DNA from: Acinetobacter oleivorans DR1
GTDB lineage: Bacteria > Pseudomonadota > Gammaproteobacteria > Pseudomonadales > Moraxellaceae
Length of the DNA: 64,000 nt
Reading direction: 5' to 3'
Assembly: GCF_000196795.1 (NCBI RefSeq)
Contig: NC_014259.1
Location: 186,001-250,000 of the forward strand
Both the position numbers and the translations under genes were made by a program. The notes beneath the pieces were generated by a model. It was not told where the DNA came from. It did no database searches and worked only from the letters and a program-made list of their open reading frames with translations. Of the stretch, positions 1 to 9,166 are shown piece after piece (position 1 is the first letter of the stretch; every line of letters begins with the position of its first letter).

Positions 1-2
1 CT

Positions 3-1094
3 TTAATCGAGCACTATCTTAAACTCGGACAACCTGTGCTAGTTACTAATACGACTAAAACTGGGCAGGCACGTGCGAAATCATTATTTTTAAAAGCACC
101 TTATTTAGATTTATTTCAAGCAGTTTATTTGCCTGTTGATCAAAAGCACCTTTTAAAACAATTTTTTGAATTGTATCAGCCAAAACTTTTAGCATTGGTT
201 GAAACTGAGCTTTGGCCAAATTTAATTGATCAAGCCAAGCTACAACAAGTTCCCTGTTTATTGTTAAATGCGCGGTTATCAGAAAAATCAGCTAAAGGTT
301 ATAGTCGAGTCTCAGGTTTAACAGCAGGAATGCTCAAACAAATTGACTGGGTATTAGCGCAAGATAATGCTACTCGCCAACGCTATGTCGAGCTTGGCTT
401 AGATCAACAAAAAAGTCAGGTGGTTGGAAATATTAAATTTGATATTCACGCACCAGAAGCATTTATAAATCAGGCAGCAAAGCTACACCAGTTATGGTAT
501 TTGGGCGAACGAAAAGTACTGACAATTGCCAGTACACATGCACCCGAAGAACAACAAATTTTGCAAGCACTTCAGCCTTATTTAAAGTCAGATCCAGAGT
601 TAGTTTGTATTGTCGTACCTCGACATCCTGAACGTTTCGATGAAGTATTTGAAATTTGCCAAAACCTAGATTTAATTACTCACCGTAGAAGCTTGAACCA
701 AAGTATTCATACGAGTACACAGGTTTATCTAGCCGATAGTATGGGGGAACTTTGGTTATGGTACGCTTTAAGTCAGGTGTGTTTTGTAGGTGGTTCTTTA
801 AATGAGCCGGGTGGTGGACATAATATTTTAGAGCCTATGGTTTTGAATGTGCCGACCGTCATTGGACCTCGTTACTTTAATTTCCAAACCATTGTCGATG
901 AATTCATTGACGAAAATGGTGTGCTCATCGCCCAAGACGCTGAGCAAGTTGTAGCAATCTGGATGGCATGTTTAGCTGAACCTGATCAAACCCAACAAGT
1001 AGTAGAACAAGCACATAAAGTCTTACAACGTAACCAAGGTTCATTGCAAAAACATATTGGCGTAATTAATCGGTATTTGGCCGACAAACCATGA
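3..1094 (+). CDS. waaA: 3-deoxy-D-manno-octulosonic acid (Kdo) transferase, 5' end missing
   Basis: The reading frame is open to the left edge, so the true start lies upstream of the window. This GT-B family 30 enzyme adds Kdo from CMP-Kdo to lipid A precursor at the inner face of the inner membrane. Family marks include the early VTNTTKTGQ stretch, the TELWPN motif, the GNIKFD segment and the C-terminal nucleotide-binding GGSL-EPGGGHNILEP loop (about nt 785-835). The catalytic N-terminal membrane anchor is not in view. The gene ends inside the start of rsmE (ATGA overlap), so the two are translationally coupled. Identification is from sequence motifs and is firm. Confidence 0.95.
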   Translation, partial: LIEHYLKLGQPVLVTNTTKTGQARAKSLFLKAPYLDLFQAVYLPVDQKHLLKQFFELYQPKLLALVETELWPNLIDQAKLQQVPCLLLNARLSEKSAKGYSRVSGLTAGMLKQIDWVLAQDNATRQRYVELGLDQQKSQVVGNIKFDIHAPEAFINQAAKLHQLWYLGERKVLTIASTHAPEEQQILQALQPYLKSDPELVCIVVPRHPERFDEVFEICQNLDLITHRRSLNQSIHTSTQVYLADSMGELWLWYALSQVCFVGGSLNEPGGGHNILEPMVLNVPTVIGPRYFNFQTIVDEFIDENGVLIAQDAEQVVAIWMACLAEPDQTQQVVEQAHKVLQRNQGSLQKHIGVINRYLADKP

Positions 1095-1798
1095 ATATCG
1101 TTTTACTAGAGCCTGAAGATATTCAGTCAGACACGTGGTTAATTCACTCAAAGCGCCAATTACAACATTTACGTGAACATCTTGATATTACGGTTGGCCA
1201 AAATCTAAAAGTTGGTGTTCGTAATGGCGCACGTTATACCACTGAAATTATTTCGATTAACGAGCAAGAAGTTTGTATACGGCCTATTAGTGAAGAAACT
1301 GTACCTGCAAAACTTCCGGTTCATTTAATTGTGGCTTTACCAAGACCCAAAGTTTTACGCCGTTTAATTATGGATAGTGTGACTTTAGGGGTGGAAAGAA
1401 TTAGTTTGATTCATAGTTATCGCGTAGATAAAAGCTATTGGCAAACTCCATTTTTGCAACAACTCGATAACTATGTGACTTTAGGGCTTGAGCAAGCAGG
1501 TGACACGATTGTTCCTGAAATTCACATGTATAAACGCTTTAAACTCTTTGTTGAAGACGTTCTGCCAAACTTGATCTCGAAAGAAACACCAGCCTATGTG
1601 GCTCACCCTTATGCCGAGCAGAGCATGCCAGTTAATATTCCACATGCTTGTAGTATCGTCGTTGGGCCTGAAGGTGGTTTTATTCCCTATGAAGTTGATT
1701 TGCTCACAAAAAACGGCTGCCAAGCTGTGAGCTTAGGCAACCGTATTTTAAGAACTGAAACGTCTATTTCTTATATTTTAGGTCGTTTATTTAGTTGA
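1091..1798 (+). CDS. rsmE: 16S rRNA (uracil(1498)-N(3))-methyltransferase
   Basis: RsmE is a SPOUT-class SAM-dependent methyltransferase that methylates U1498 of 16S rRNA in the 30S subunit. The 235-residue length is normal for the family. The N-terminal PUA-like part is followed by the trefoil-knot domain, with the diagnostic VVGPEGGF loop near residue 190 and the C-terminal SLGNRILRTETS knot motif near residues 212-223. The ATG overlaps the waaA stop by four bases. The 3' end overlaps the end of the convergent mscS gene by 12 bases, leaving no room for a separate terminator. Confidence 0.95.
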   Translation: MNIVLLEPEDIQSDTWLIHSKRQLQHLREHLDITVGQNLKVGVRNGARYTTEIISINEQEVCIRPISEETVPAKLPVHLIVALPRPKVLRRLIMDSVTLGVERISLIHSYRVDKSYWQTPFLQQLDNYVTLGLEQAGDTIVPEIHMYKRFKLFVEDVLPNLISKETPAYVAHPYAEQSMPVNIPHACSIVVGPEGGFIPYEVDLLTKNGCQAVSLGNRILRTETSISYILGRLFS

Positions 1799-2758
1799 TG
1801 TTTCAGGGTTTAAAAGTGGCTGATTTGCGGCCATTTTTAATTCCTGAATTGGGTAAGGAATATTAATTCCGTTCGCATTAAAAGCTTGCTTGACCTGAGC
1901 TTGAATGGTGCTCGTAGACGACGAAATATCAGTTTCAGTCGTATCAACCCACCAGCGTACAGTCAGGTTAACCGAGAAATCTGCTAACGCTGTAACATTA
2001 ACCGAGAAGGCTGGCTGACTCAGTACATTTCGGTCATTATTAAGAATATCTAAAATAATCTGTTTGGCTTTTTGTTCGTCATCGTCATATCCAATTCCGA
2101 CTACAAACTCACAGCGTCGTTGTTGATAAGCAGTATTTACCGTTAAAGCACTCGTATAAACAGTTGCGTTTGGAATAACAATTCGACGGCCATCTGGCGA
2201 GCGTAAGAATGTTGCACGAATTTGAATATCTTCAACAGTTCCTTCAAGCGAATTGACAACAATGGAGTCTCCAATGCGGAATGGTTCGCTTAATAAGATT
2301 AAGATGCCTGACAATAAGTTTTGAAAGATATCTTTAAAAGCAAAACCAATTGCGACCGAACCAATACCTAAGGCACTCATGAGTTGGCCCGGTGTGAACC
2401 CTGGAATCGAGATCACTAAAGCAATTAAGAAACCAAAGAATAAAATCGCTGTGCTGCCTACACGGTTTAAGACCAAAACGAGGTTTTGGCGTGTGTAAGA
2501 GCGGTTTTCTAAGGTTTTACGAACAAAGAACTTAAATAATTTGGTCAGTAGCCAAAAAATAATAAAAACGATAATCGCAATACATATATAAGGCACACGT
2601 TCCCAGAAGCTATCCACGATTTTATCGATAGTGGTATAGGCATCATGATACTTTTCAGTATGGGCTAAAACCGTTTGAGTGGTTTTAGTGCCCGCTTCTT
2701 GCAAAAGTTCGCCTGTATTTTTTGCGACATCCGTTAAGGATTTTTGTTCATCAGCCAC
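1787..2758 (-). CDS. MscS-family mechanosensitive ion channel
   Basis: This small-conductance mechanosensitive channel of about 323 residues probably releases solutes on osmotic downshock at the inner membrane. A short N-terminal helix is followed by about three membrane segments. The pore helix lies in the Gly/Ala-rich stretch GIGSVAIGFAFKDIFQN, which is the MscS TM3 signature, followed by the beta domain (PFRIGDSIVV) and a mixed C-terminal domain. I chose the GTG at 2758, with a GAGA-type ribosome site just before it, over a TTG 12 bases upstream; either is possible. It converges on and slightly overlaps rsmE. Confidence 0.88.
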   Translation of the reverse strand: MADEQKSLTDVAKNTGELLQEAGTKTTQTVLAHTEKYHDAYTTIDKIVDSFWERVPYICIAIIVFIIFWLLTKLFKFFVRKTLENRSYTRQNLVLVLNRVGSTAILFFGFLIALVISIPGFTPGQLMSALGIGSVAIGFAFKDIFQNLLSGILILLSEPFRIGDSIVVNSLEGTVEDIQIRATFLRSPDGRRIVIPNATVYTSALTVNTAYQQRRCEFVVGIGYDDDEQKAKQIILDILNNDRNVLSQPAFSVNVTALADFSVNLTVRWWVDTTETDISSSTSTIQAQVKQAFNANGINIPYPIQELKMAANQPLLNPETSTK

Positions 2759-2871
2759 GGCAAGTCTCAATTAAAAAAATTTATGAAAGCGATTTTCGGC
2801 TTTCATCATAGTAGGAGATAAAATGTGCGCCTACTATAATGAGTTCATCTAAATAATAAAGTGTTTTTTAA

Positions 2872-3447
2872 TTAAAAGTATTCCGTTCCTTTTTGTAAGA
2901 TTTGTGTCGGTGTTTCTAAGGTATCAGTCCCTGAGAAATAATAAAAAATTCCTGCTGTTGAAATAAGGCTAACTAAAATAGCGACTAAAATAAGCCAAGC
3001 CATCAGTTTTTCTATAAACGTTGCTGGTCGAACAGGACCGTATTCGTTTGGACCTGCTGTACCTGAGGCAAGCAGTAAATAAATCATAAAAAAGAACTGA
3101 ACAACTGGAATGAACAATAGCAATCCCATCCAGCCACTCTTATTTAGATCGTGCAAACGTCGAACAACGAGAACAATATTTAAATAAATCAGGAACAGCG
3201 AAAAAGCCCAGACTACCAAGGCACTGGCTCCAGAAAGAGAGCTATAAAATTCAAAATTAAATAAATTGCTTGAAAGCTGAAAACTTCCAAGAAATGAAGC
3301 CAAAATGAAATAGCCCAACAGGGTGACTAAATAAATCAGTCCATAACCACCTAAATAGCTCATACGATTAAAACGTCCATGAATTGAAAACGGACTATCT
3401 TTAAAAGGGAGTTGTGGTGGGCGTGAGGAGCTTGTTTGGGCAAACAT
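2872..3447 (-). CDS. DUF805 inner-membrane protein
   Basis: A 191-residue protein with four hydrophobic segments in the DUF805 arrangement. The diagnostic RRLHDLNKSGWMGLL stretch lies between segments two and three. DUF805 proteins (YhaH/YhaI-like) have no settled biochemical role. The N-terminal FSIHGRFNRMSYL segment is the usual DUF805 opening before the first helix. The ATG is preceded by an AGGAAT ribosome site. It has its own promoter region, shared head-to-head with acs; there is no sign that it belongs to the acetate genes. Confidence 0.85.
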   Translation of the reverse strand: MFAQTSSSRPPQLPFKDSPFSIHGRFNRMSYLGGYGLIYLVTLLGYFILASFLGSFQLSSNLFNFEFYSSLSGASALVVWAFSLFLIYLNIVLVVRRLHDLNKSGWMGLLLFIPVVQFFFMIYLLLASGTAGPNEYGPVRPATFIEKLMAWLILVAILVSLISTAGIFYYFSGTDTLETPTQILQKGTEYF

Positions 3448-3615
3448 ATTATTTTATTCCTGTGTTGCGTATGAGAGACAAAATAATCTTTGTTGATGAT
3501 CAAAACCATCAAATCTTGCAAAAATTATAAAAGTAAAAGCTATAGACAAATGTTTTAAATCAACTTAATTTTATAAAAATGTTCACAATTTCGTGTGCTT
3601 GAGTAAGTGATCAAT

Positions 3616-3633
3616 ATGTGACCAAAGTCGCAT
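3616..3633 (+). promoter_or_regulatory. Putative CrbR-type operator upstream of acs
   Basis: The 18-base imperfect palindrome ATGTGACCAAAGTCGCAT has 8-bp arms around a central AA. It lies about 109 bases before the acs start codon. Very similar elements occur at 10751-10768 and 14589-14606 (shared core GACYAAAGTC), in front of an unknown gene and of DUF485-actP. The window also encodes a CrbS/CrbR-like pair, and CrbR is known to activate acs in Vibrio and Pseudomonas, so binding by the regulator at 9167-9817 is a reasonable inference. No binding evidence exists here. Confidence 0.6.
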
Positions 3634-3741
3634 TGTTTAGACTTTGAAAGAGTCATCATACTGCAAAGGCATGCAAATAAGATCCAGTAAAATAATAGCC
3701 ACAGTCTCGAGATGGGATGCACAAGATCAAGGAAGTTGCGT

Positions 3742-5691
3742 ATGAATGAGATCTATCCAGTACCAGAGGAATTTAAAAAAACAGCTCGTACTGTTGAAGC
3801 AGACTATTTTAAACGTTATCAAAACTCTATCGAGAACCCAGATGAATTCTGGGCAGAGCAAGCTAAAATTGTCGATTGGATAAAGCCATTTACCCAAGTT
3901 AAAAATACGAGTTTTGACAAAGACAATTTCAAGATTGAATGGTTTGCTGATGGTGAGTTGAATGTGTCAGCAAACTGCCTAGACAGGCATCTTAAAGAAC
4001 ACCCTCATAAACCTGCAATTATTTGGGAAGGTGACCATCCTTCTCGTCATAAAATTGTCTCGTATAAAGAATTACACGACGAAGTCTGCCGTTTTGCCAA
4101 CGTTTTAAAGAAATATGGCATTGGTAAAGGTGACCGTGTTGTGCTGTATATGCCGATGGTCACTGAGGCTGCGATTGCCATGTTAGCCTGTGCCCGTATT
4201 GGTGCTGTTCACTGCGTGGTGTTTGGTGGGTTCTCGCCAGACTCTTTAGCAAGTCGTATTGAAGATAGCCAAGCTAAACTGGTGATTACCGCAGACTCAA
4301 GTCTACGTGCCGGAAAACTATTACCACTCAAAGAAAATGTCGATTTGGCTCTAGAGTTGCCGGGCACAGAGTGTGTTGAAAATGTAGTGGTGGTTTACCG
4401 TAATGCGAACCCGATTGAAATGAAACCGGGCCGTGATTTGTGGTATCACCTCATTATTATGGAAGTAGATGCCAACTGTCCTCCAGAACCGATGAAGGCT
4501 GAAGACCCATTATTTATTCTCTATACCTCGGGCTCGACAGGTAAACCGAAAGGTGTTTTGCATACCACAGGTGGTTATTTAGTATATGTAACAAGTACCT
4601 TTAAAGAGGTCTTTGATTTAAAACAAGATGATGTGTACTGGTGTACGGCAGATGTAGGTTGGATTACAGGTCATAGTTATCTGATCTATGGCCCACTTGC
4701 AAATGGTACGACGACCTTAATGTTTGAGGGTGTGCCTCAATATCCAACATGGGCACGTCTTGGTCATGTGGTCGATAAGCACAAAGTCTCTATTTTATAT
4801 ACAGCGCCAACTGCGATTCGCGCCATGATGCGAGAAGGTGATTCGTTTGTACGTGAAAGTAACCGTAGCAGCCTGCGTTTACTTGGTTCGGTCGGTGAGC
4901 CTATTAACCCTGAAGCTTGGAATTGGTACTACAACGTTGTTGGTGAAGGCCGCTGCCCGATTGTTGATACATGGTGGCAAACCGAAACAGGCGGTATTTT
5001 GATTGCTCCATTGCCGGGTGCAACAGCTTTAAAACCGGGTTCTGCAACACGTCCGTTATTTGGTGTTCAACCTGCCATTGTAGATGGTGAAGGCAATGAG
5101 CTGGAAGGTGCGGCTGAAGGTAACCTAGTCATTAAAGATTCATGGCCGGGCCAGATGCGTACTATTTGGGGTGATCCTGATCGCTTTATTGAAGCGTATT
5201 TCTCGACCTTTAAAAATACCTATTTTACAGGTGATGGTGCTCGTCGTGATGAAGATGGCTATTACTGGATTACAGGTCGAGTTGACGATGTCTTGAACGT
5301 TTCAGGCCATCGTTTAGGTACGGCTGAAATTGAAAGTGCTCTGGTGTCACATGAAGCCGTGGCAGAAGCTGCGGTGGTGGGTATGCCGCATGATATTAAA
5401 GGACAAGGTATTTGTACTTTTGTGACTCTACAAGCGGGTGTTCCAGAGTCGGAAGAATTGCGTAAAGAGTTAATCAACTGGGTACGTAAAGTACTCGGGC
5501 CAGTAGCTTCACCAGATGCACTACATTGGGCACCAGCATTACCTAAAACGCGTTCGGGTAAAATCATGCGCCGTATTTTAAGAAAGATTGCGGCAAATGA
5601 ATTAGATAGTTTAGGTGATACTTCAACTTTGGCTGAACCTGCTGTGGTAGATCAGTTAATTGCAACGGTTTATCCCGATAAGCAAAACTAA
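3742..5691 (+). CDS. acs: Acetyl-CoA synthetase (AMP-forming)
   Basis: Acs activates acetate with ATP and CoA to acetyl-CoA through acetyl-AMP in the cytoplasm. The protein has 649 residues, normal for bacterial Acs. Visible marks are the P-loop-like YTSGSTGKPKG motif near residues 264-274, the WWQTETGG substrate/AMP motif, the ITGRVDDVLNVSGHRLGT hinge, and the C-terminal PKTRSGKIMRR with the lysine that is acetylated by Pat-type enzymes in this family. I chose the ATG at 3742 because AAGGA sits upstream at proper spacing; an in-frame ATG 30 bases earlier lacks this. A CrbR-like palindrome lies upstream. Together with actP it forms the acetate scavenging route. Confidence 0.97.
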   Translation: MNEIYPVPEEFKKTARTVEADYFKRYQNSIENPDEFWAEQAKIVDWIKPFTQVKNTSFDKDNFKIEWFADGELNVSANCLDRHLKEHPHKPAIIWEGDHPSRHKIVSYKELHDEVCRFANVLKKYGIGKGDRVVLYMPMVTEAAIAMLACARIGAVHCVVFGGFSPDSLASRIEDSQAKLVITADSSLRAGKLLPLKENVDLALELPGTECVENVVVVYRNANPIEMKPGRDLWYHLIIMEVDANCPPEPMKAEDPLFILYTSGSTGKPKGVLHTTGGYLVYVTSTFKEVFDLKQDDVYWCTADVGWITGHSYLIYGPLANGTTTLMFEGVPQYPTWARLGHVVDKHKVSILYTAPTAIRAMMREGDSFVRESNRSSLRLLGSVGEPINPEAWNWYYNVVGEGRCPIVDTWWQTETGGILIAPLPGATALKPGSATRPLFGVQPAIVDGEGNELEGAAEGNLVIKDSWPGQMRTIWGDPDRFIEAYFSTFKNTYFTGDGARRDEDGYYWITGRVDDVLNVSGHRLGTAEIESALVSHEAVAEAAVVGMPHDIKGQGICTFVTLQAGVPESEELRKELINWVRKVLGPVASPDALHWAPALPKTRSGKIMRRILRKIAANELDSLGDTSTLAEPAVVDQLIATVYPDKQN

Positions 5692-5694
5692 TTT

Positions 5695-5726
5695 AAAAAA
5701 AAGCCCCAAACTAGGGGCGTTTTTTT
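5695..5726. terminator. Bidirectional Rho-independent terminator after acs
   Basis: A GCCCC/GGGGC stem (5703-5718) with a six-base loop is flanked by an A-run on the left and seven Ts on the right. It serves acs on the plus strand and the convergent cysteine hydrolase gene on the minus strand. Confidence 0.85.
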
Positions 5727-5738
5727 ATGGAGCCTTAT

Positions 5739-6281
5739 TTAAGAGTTTACTAAAAAGTCAGCAGTATTTTGTACATTCGCAAACGTACTCAGCGCAGTTA
5801 AAAAAGCTGTTTGTACGTCTTCTGCTTTTGTAGTCTTCCCAGCATAGCTTAAATCACGAGTTGCGGTGGCATCTGCAATTAAGATGGGTTGATAGCCCAG
5901 TTCTTTGGCTGCGCGTGTCCCTGAATCAATACACATGTGAGTCATCATGCCTGTAATCACGAGTTGCTCAATTTGATGTGCTTTTAAAAGTTCCTCTAAA
6001 TTGGTTTCTAAAAAACTGTTTGGATAGTGCTTTGTTACGATCAATGACTCATCGTGAGCACTGAGTTCAGGGTGAAGTAAAACTCCATCTGTATTTTCTT
6101 GGAAGAAACTCGCTTGTGGCGGGTTAATATGTTGTACATAAATAATTGGTAAGTTTTTCTCGTTAAAATATTGTTCGAGTTGTTTTATTTTTTCTAGCGC
6201 TTGCTCTGGCCCAACCAATTCCATTTTGCCATTTTTAAAATAATCATTTTGTACATCGATAATTAATAGTGCTTGTTTCAT
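5739..6281 (-). CDS. Isochorismatase-family cysteine hydrolase
   Basis: A 180-residue cytosolic hydrolase with the isochorismatase fold. The catalytic triad residues can be placed: Asp in LLIIDVQNDYF near residue 9, a Lys before the middle of the protein (VTKHYPNSF), and the nucleophilic Cys in GMMTHMCIDSGTRAAKELG near residue 117. Relatives cleave amides such as nicotinamide, N-carbamoyl compounds or isochorismate; the substrate here cannot be told. It is divergent from an Lrp-type regulator 105 bases away, which probably controls it. Confidence 0.85.
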   Translation of the reverse strand: MKQALLIIDVQNDYFKNGKMELVGPEQALEKIKQLEQYFNEKNLPIIYVQHINPPQASFFQENTDGVLLHPELSAHDESLIVTKHYPNSFLETNLEELLKAHQIEQLVITGMMTHMCIDSGTRAAKELGYQPILIADATATRDLSYAGKTTKAEDVQTAFLTALSTFANVQNTADFLVNS

Positions 6282-6386
6282 GAGATCACTCTTGTTGATA
6301 TGAGATAAAACAAGATTATTCTCTGACCGTAAAATCGGCTATAGTCAGATGAAAGCATTACCGCCAGTTTTCTTTCGCCATGAAAA

Positions 6387-6800
6387 ATGAATATTGAATT
6401 AGACCCGATTGATCTAAAAATTATTGCATTGCTTAAACAGGATTCTCGACTAACCAATAAAGAAATTGGGCAACGTGTGCATCGAACAGGGCAGGCAGTG
6501 GGCGCTCGAATTGCTCAGTTAATGGATGCTGGTGTCATCAAAAACTACACAATTGCCGTGCAATATTCGCATAAGCAATTTATTCATTTGCATTTAAATG
6601 AACAACGCGCTTTTGAAGAAATTGAAAATTTGGTTAAGCAATATGAACAAATAGATGAATGCTTTAAAGTGATGGGCAATGCGTGCTATATGATTGTGAG
6701 TCATTTTGAACCCGCAGCATTAAATGAATTTATCGAGAAACTTTCAAAATGGTGCCGTTATTCGGTTGAAACAGTGATTCGAGAAGTCGAGAAATCTTAA
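6387..6800 (+). CDS. Lrp/AsnC-family transcriptional regulator
   Basis: A 137-residue regulator with an N-terminal winged helix-turn-helix (about residues 6-55: DPIDLKIIALLKQDSRLTNKEIG, then GQAVGARIAQLMDAGVI). A shortened RAM/AsnC ligand domain follows; the final strand is ordinary. Family members sense amino acids or related small molecules and act as dimers of dimers. It is divergent from the isochorismatase-like hydrolase and the 105-bp gap between them is the likely operator region. No close named member is recognised. Confidence 0.85.
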   Translation: MNIELDPIDLKIIALLKQDSRLTNKEIGQRVHRTGQAVGARIAQLMDAGVIKNYTIAVQYSHKQFIHLHLNEQRAFEEIENLVKQYEQIDECFKVMGNACYMIVSHFEPAALNEFIEKLSKWCRYSVETVIREVEKS

Positions 6801-6801
6801 A

Positions 6802-6832
6802 AAATAAAGGCTCCAAGCCGAGTCTTGGAGCC
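6802..6832 (-). terminator. Terminator-like hairpin between lrp-type gene and sfnG
   Basis: The stem GGCTCCAAG/CTTGGAGCC (6809-6832) has a six-base loop. The T-rich tail is on the minus-strand side (complement of the AAAAAATAAA run), so it best terminates the msuE-sfnG transcript. The plus strand has only a weaker TAAGTCTTTATTTTT tail. Confidence 0.7.
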
Positions 6833-6893
6833 AATAAGTCTTTATTTTTAATTTATTGTTTTTATTGTCTTGCGCTGCTTTAAATGAAGTTTT

Positions 6894-8006
6894 TTAGGCT
6901 GATTTCGCTTGAATTTCTATCTCCTTTTCTTGTTGAAGTTCTAATTGGCGAACGAGTGGTAGAACTTTTTCCCCAAAATATTCTACTTCTTCAATGAAAT
7001 GTAAGAATCCAGAAAGAATCAAATCAACACCTACATTTTTAAGCGCCACGATACGCTCTGCAATTTGCTGCGGTGTACCAATTAAATTGGTTTTAAAGCC
7101 ATCGTTATATTGCACTAAATCTTCAAAACTTGATTTTGCCCAGTTACCTTGTTGCTCTGGAGAAGCTGCACCTGCTTCACGTGTTGCATCGCCAAAAGCA
7201 TTTACCGCTTCAGTGTTGGCTTTATCAATAATTTCTTGAAGTACCGCTTTTGCTTCTTCTTCGGTATCTCTAGCAATAATGAACGCATTTACACCAATTT
7301 TAACCTGATGATTATTGGCTTTAGCTTTAGTGCGAATGTCTTCGACTTGTTTTTGAATTTCTTCTACGGTATTACCGTTGGTAAAATACCAGTCAGATAC
7401 ACGTGAAGCCATGTCACGTGCTGCACGTGAGCTCCCGCCTTGAAACACTTCAATATGAGGCTTTTGCAGAGGTTTCGGTTTAAGTGTGTAGTTTTGGAAT
7501 TGATAGTATTTACCATCGAAACTATAGTTATCGGTGGTCCAGATTCCTTTTAACGTACGGATAAATTCTTCAGAGCGGACGTAGCGCTGATCATGCTCTG
7601 GCCACTCTTCACCAATCGCATCAAACTCTCCTCTAAACCAACCACTCACCACATTAATGGCAATACGGCCTTCAGTTAGATAATCAATTGTTGCAAGTTG
7701 CTTAGCTGCGAGTGCCGGTTTCCAGGGGCCGGGCAGAATAGCCGCAATCACCTTAAGTTTTTCAGTTTTTGCTAGTAATGCATGACTGAAACTTACTGAT
7801 TCATGTTGGTTTTCTGCTCCGTACCCCGCCGTAAAACGAATTTGAGTGAGCGCATATTCAAAACCATTTTTTTCGGCAGCCTGTGCAAGTCGAACATTGT
7901 AGTCATAACTCCAGTCTGTACGCTGTTCGATGTTACTTACTACAAGGCCACCGCTTACATTTGGTACCCAATAAGCAAATTTAATTGGTTGTTGTAATTG
8001 CGTCAT
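6894..8006 (-). CDS. sfnG: FMNH2-dependent dimethylsulfone monooxygenase, SfnG-type
   Basis: A bacterial luciferase-like (SsuD family) flavin monooxygenase of 370 residues. Known SfnG oxidises dimethylsulfone to methanesulfinate, allowing sulfur scavenging. The opening KFAYWVPNVSGGLVVSNIEQR and the internal NVVSGWFRGEFDAIGE, HIEVFQGGSSRAARDMASRVSDWYF and C-terminal GFLHFIEEVEYFGEKVLP blocks are the family pattern. I chose the ATG at 8006 because a GGGGGAG ribosome site precedes it; the earlier in-frame TTG overlaps that site. It follows msuE by 43 bases in one operon, and MsuE supplies its reduced FMN. Substrate assignment is by family resemblance. Confidence 0.85.
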   Translation of the reverse strand: MTQLQQPIKFAYWVPNVSGGLVVSNIEQRTDWSYDYNVRLAQAAEKNGFEYALTQIRFTAGYGAENQHESVSFSHALLAKTEKLKVIAAILPGPWKPALAAKQLATIDYLTEGRIAINVVSGWFRGEFDAIGEEWPEHDQRYVRSEEFIRTLKGIWTTDNYSFDGKYYQFQNYTLKPKPLQKPHIEVFQGGSSRAARDMASRVSDWYFTNGNTVEEIQKQVEDIRTKAKANNHQVKIGVNAFIIARDTEEEAKAVLQEIIDKANTEAVNAFGDATREAGAASPEQQGNWAKSSFEDLVQYNDGFKTNLIGTPQQIAERIVALKNVGVDLILSGFLHFIEEVEYFGEKVLPLVRQLELQQEKEIEIQAKSA

Positions 8007-8049
8007 GGTTTGCTCCCCCAATTCGTATTTTTATTTAGCGATATTGCAC

Positions 8050-8790
8050 TTAGGCAACATGCGTTGTTAATGATTTGCCAGACTTGTGATGCAAGCGAGA
8101 CTCTGCCGCATCAAGATCAGGCACAGCCGCTGAAGGTAATACTTCTTCTTGCTCAATTTGCTTGTTAATACCAAGCTCTTGATTTGCTTGCTGAGTCTTA
8201 GATTTGACTACTTCAGCACGTTCACCTTTCGCTGGTGCCCATTCTAAAATTGGCAATGCACGTGCCACGGCTAATGTAATACGATCTGATAATTGCTCGC
8301 TTTTCACCGTATATTCAGGGGTAAAGTCACGATCAGTTGCATATACGCCAATTGGTAAAGTTTGTGCTTGGAAGAAGCTGAACAATGGACGAAGTTGATG
8401 TTCAAGTACCAGTGCATGACGATCACTACCGCCTGATGCTGCTAAAAGTACAGGCACATCGACCAATGCAGTTTGTTCAACAAAATCGAAGAAATGTTTG
8501 AAAAGACCCGTAAAAGATGCGCGGTAAACTGGTGTACCTACAATTAAAGCATCAGCTGCTTCAACCGCTGCAAGATCATCTTGTACGCGCTGTGGAAGTT
8601 GGTTGCGATAAAATGCACCGCCTAATAAAGGCCCAATTTCGCTTAATTTAATAAAATGAACTTTAATATCGGTTGCTTCGGATAACTCATCAAGAATGGC
8701 TTGAACCAAACTTTCCGTTTTAGATGGGGTATTTAAGCCACCAGAAACAGCAACAATATTCAAAGGTTTTGGTGATGTGATACCAGTCAT
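8050..8790 (-). CDS. msuE: NAD(P)H-dependent FMN reductase, MsuE-type
   Basis: A flavodoxin-fold reductase that provides FMNH2 to the downstream monooxygenase. The N-terminal flavin phosphate loop reads VAVSGGLNTPSKTESL (about residues 13-29), and GTPVYRASFTGLFKHFFD and ASGGSDRHALVLEHQLRPLF follow as in SsuE/MsuE proteins. At 246 residues it is longer than the usual 180-190. The extra C-terminal 50 or so residues are charged and low in hydrophobics, with no recognised domain. It is the first gene of the operon with sfnG. Expression under sulfate limitation is expected from the family, but I found no clear control site. Confidence 0.85.
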   Translation of the reverse strand: MTGITSPKPLNIVAVSGGLNTPSKTESLVQAILDELSEATDIKVHFIKLSEIGPLLGGAFYRNQLPQRVQDDLAAVEAADALIVGTPVYRASFTGLFKHFFDFVEQTALVDVPVLLAASGGSDRHALVLEHQLRPLFSFFQAQTLPIGVYATDRDFTPEYTVKSEQLSDRITLAVARALPILEWAPAKGERAEVVKSKTQQANQELGINKQIEQEEVLPSAAVPDLDAAESRLHHKSGKSLTTHVA

Positions 8791-9166
8791 AATTTGGTTC
8801 CTAAGCCTAAAACAAGAGATTGGACTTATTAATCAACAACGACGGCAAACTGTAAAATAACGAAATTGGTCAACCTTATCAGTTTTAAATATAAAAGATA
8901 AATAGTGGATTTTTATACTTTATTTCTCTATTAAGTTGCTGTTTTTATTTTATATAATTATTGGTGATATATTTTTTATAATAAAAAGTAAGCTTATATA
9001 AAAAACAGATTAATTTTGATTAAATGTTAAAAAACATCTGAAAATTTTAGCTAAGTTCTGCATTTATCATCATTTTGCATAAAAATGGATAAGATGAACG
9101 TATCTTTCATCTAAATAGTAGGGTTACAATAGGCCATACTTATGCTCAAGATTACTTTAATCGCTT
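8791..9166. other. Intergenic region between divergent msuE and crbR-like genes
   Basis: About 375 bases of AT-rich sequence holding the divergent promoters. I see no convincing sigma-54 site in front of msuE, no copy of the GACYAAAGTC palindrome, and no RNA gene or small ORF with a good ribosome site. Confidence 0.5.
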
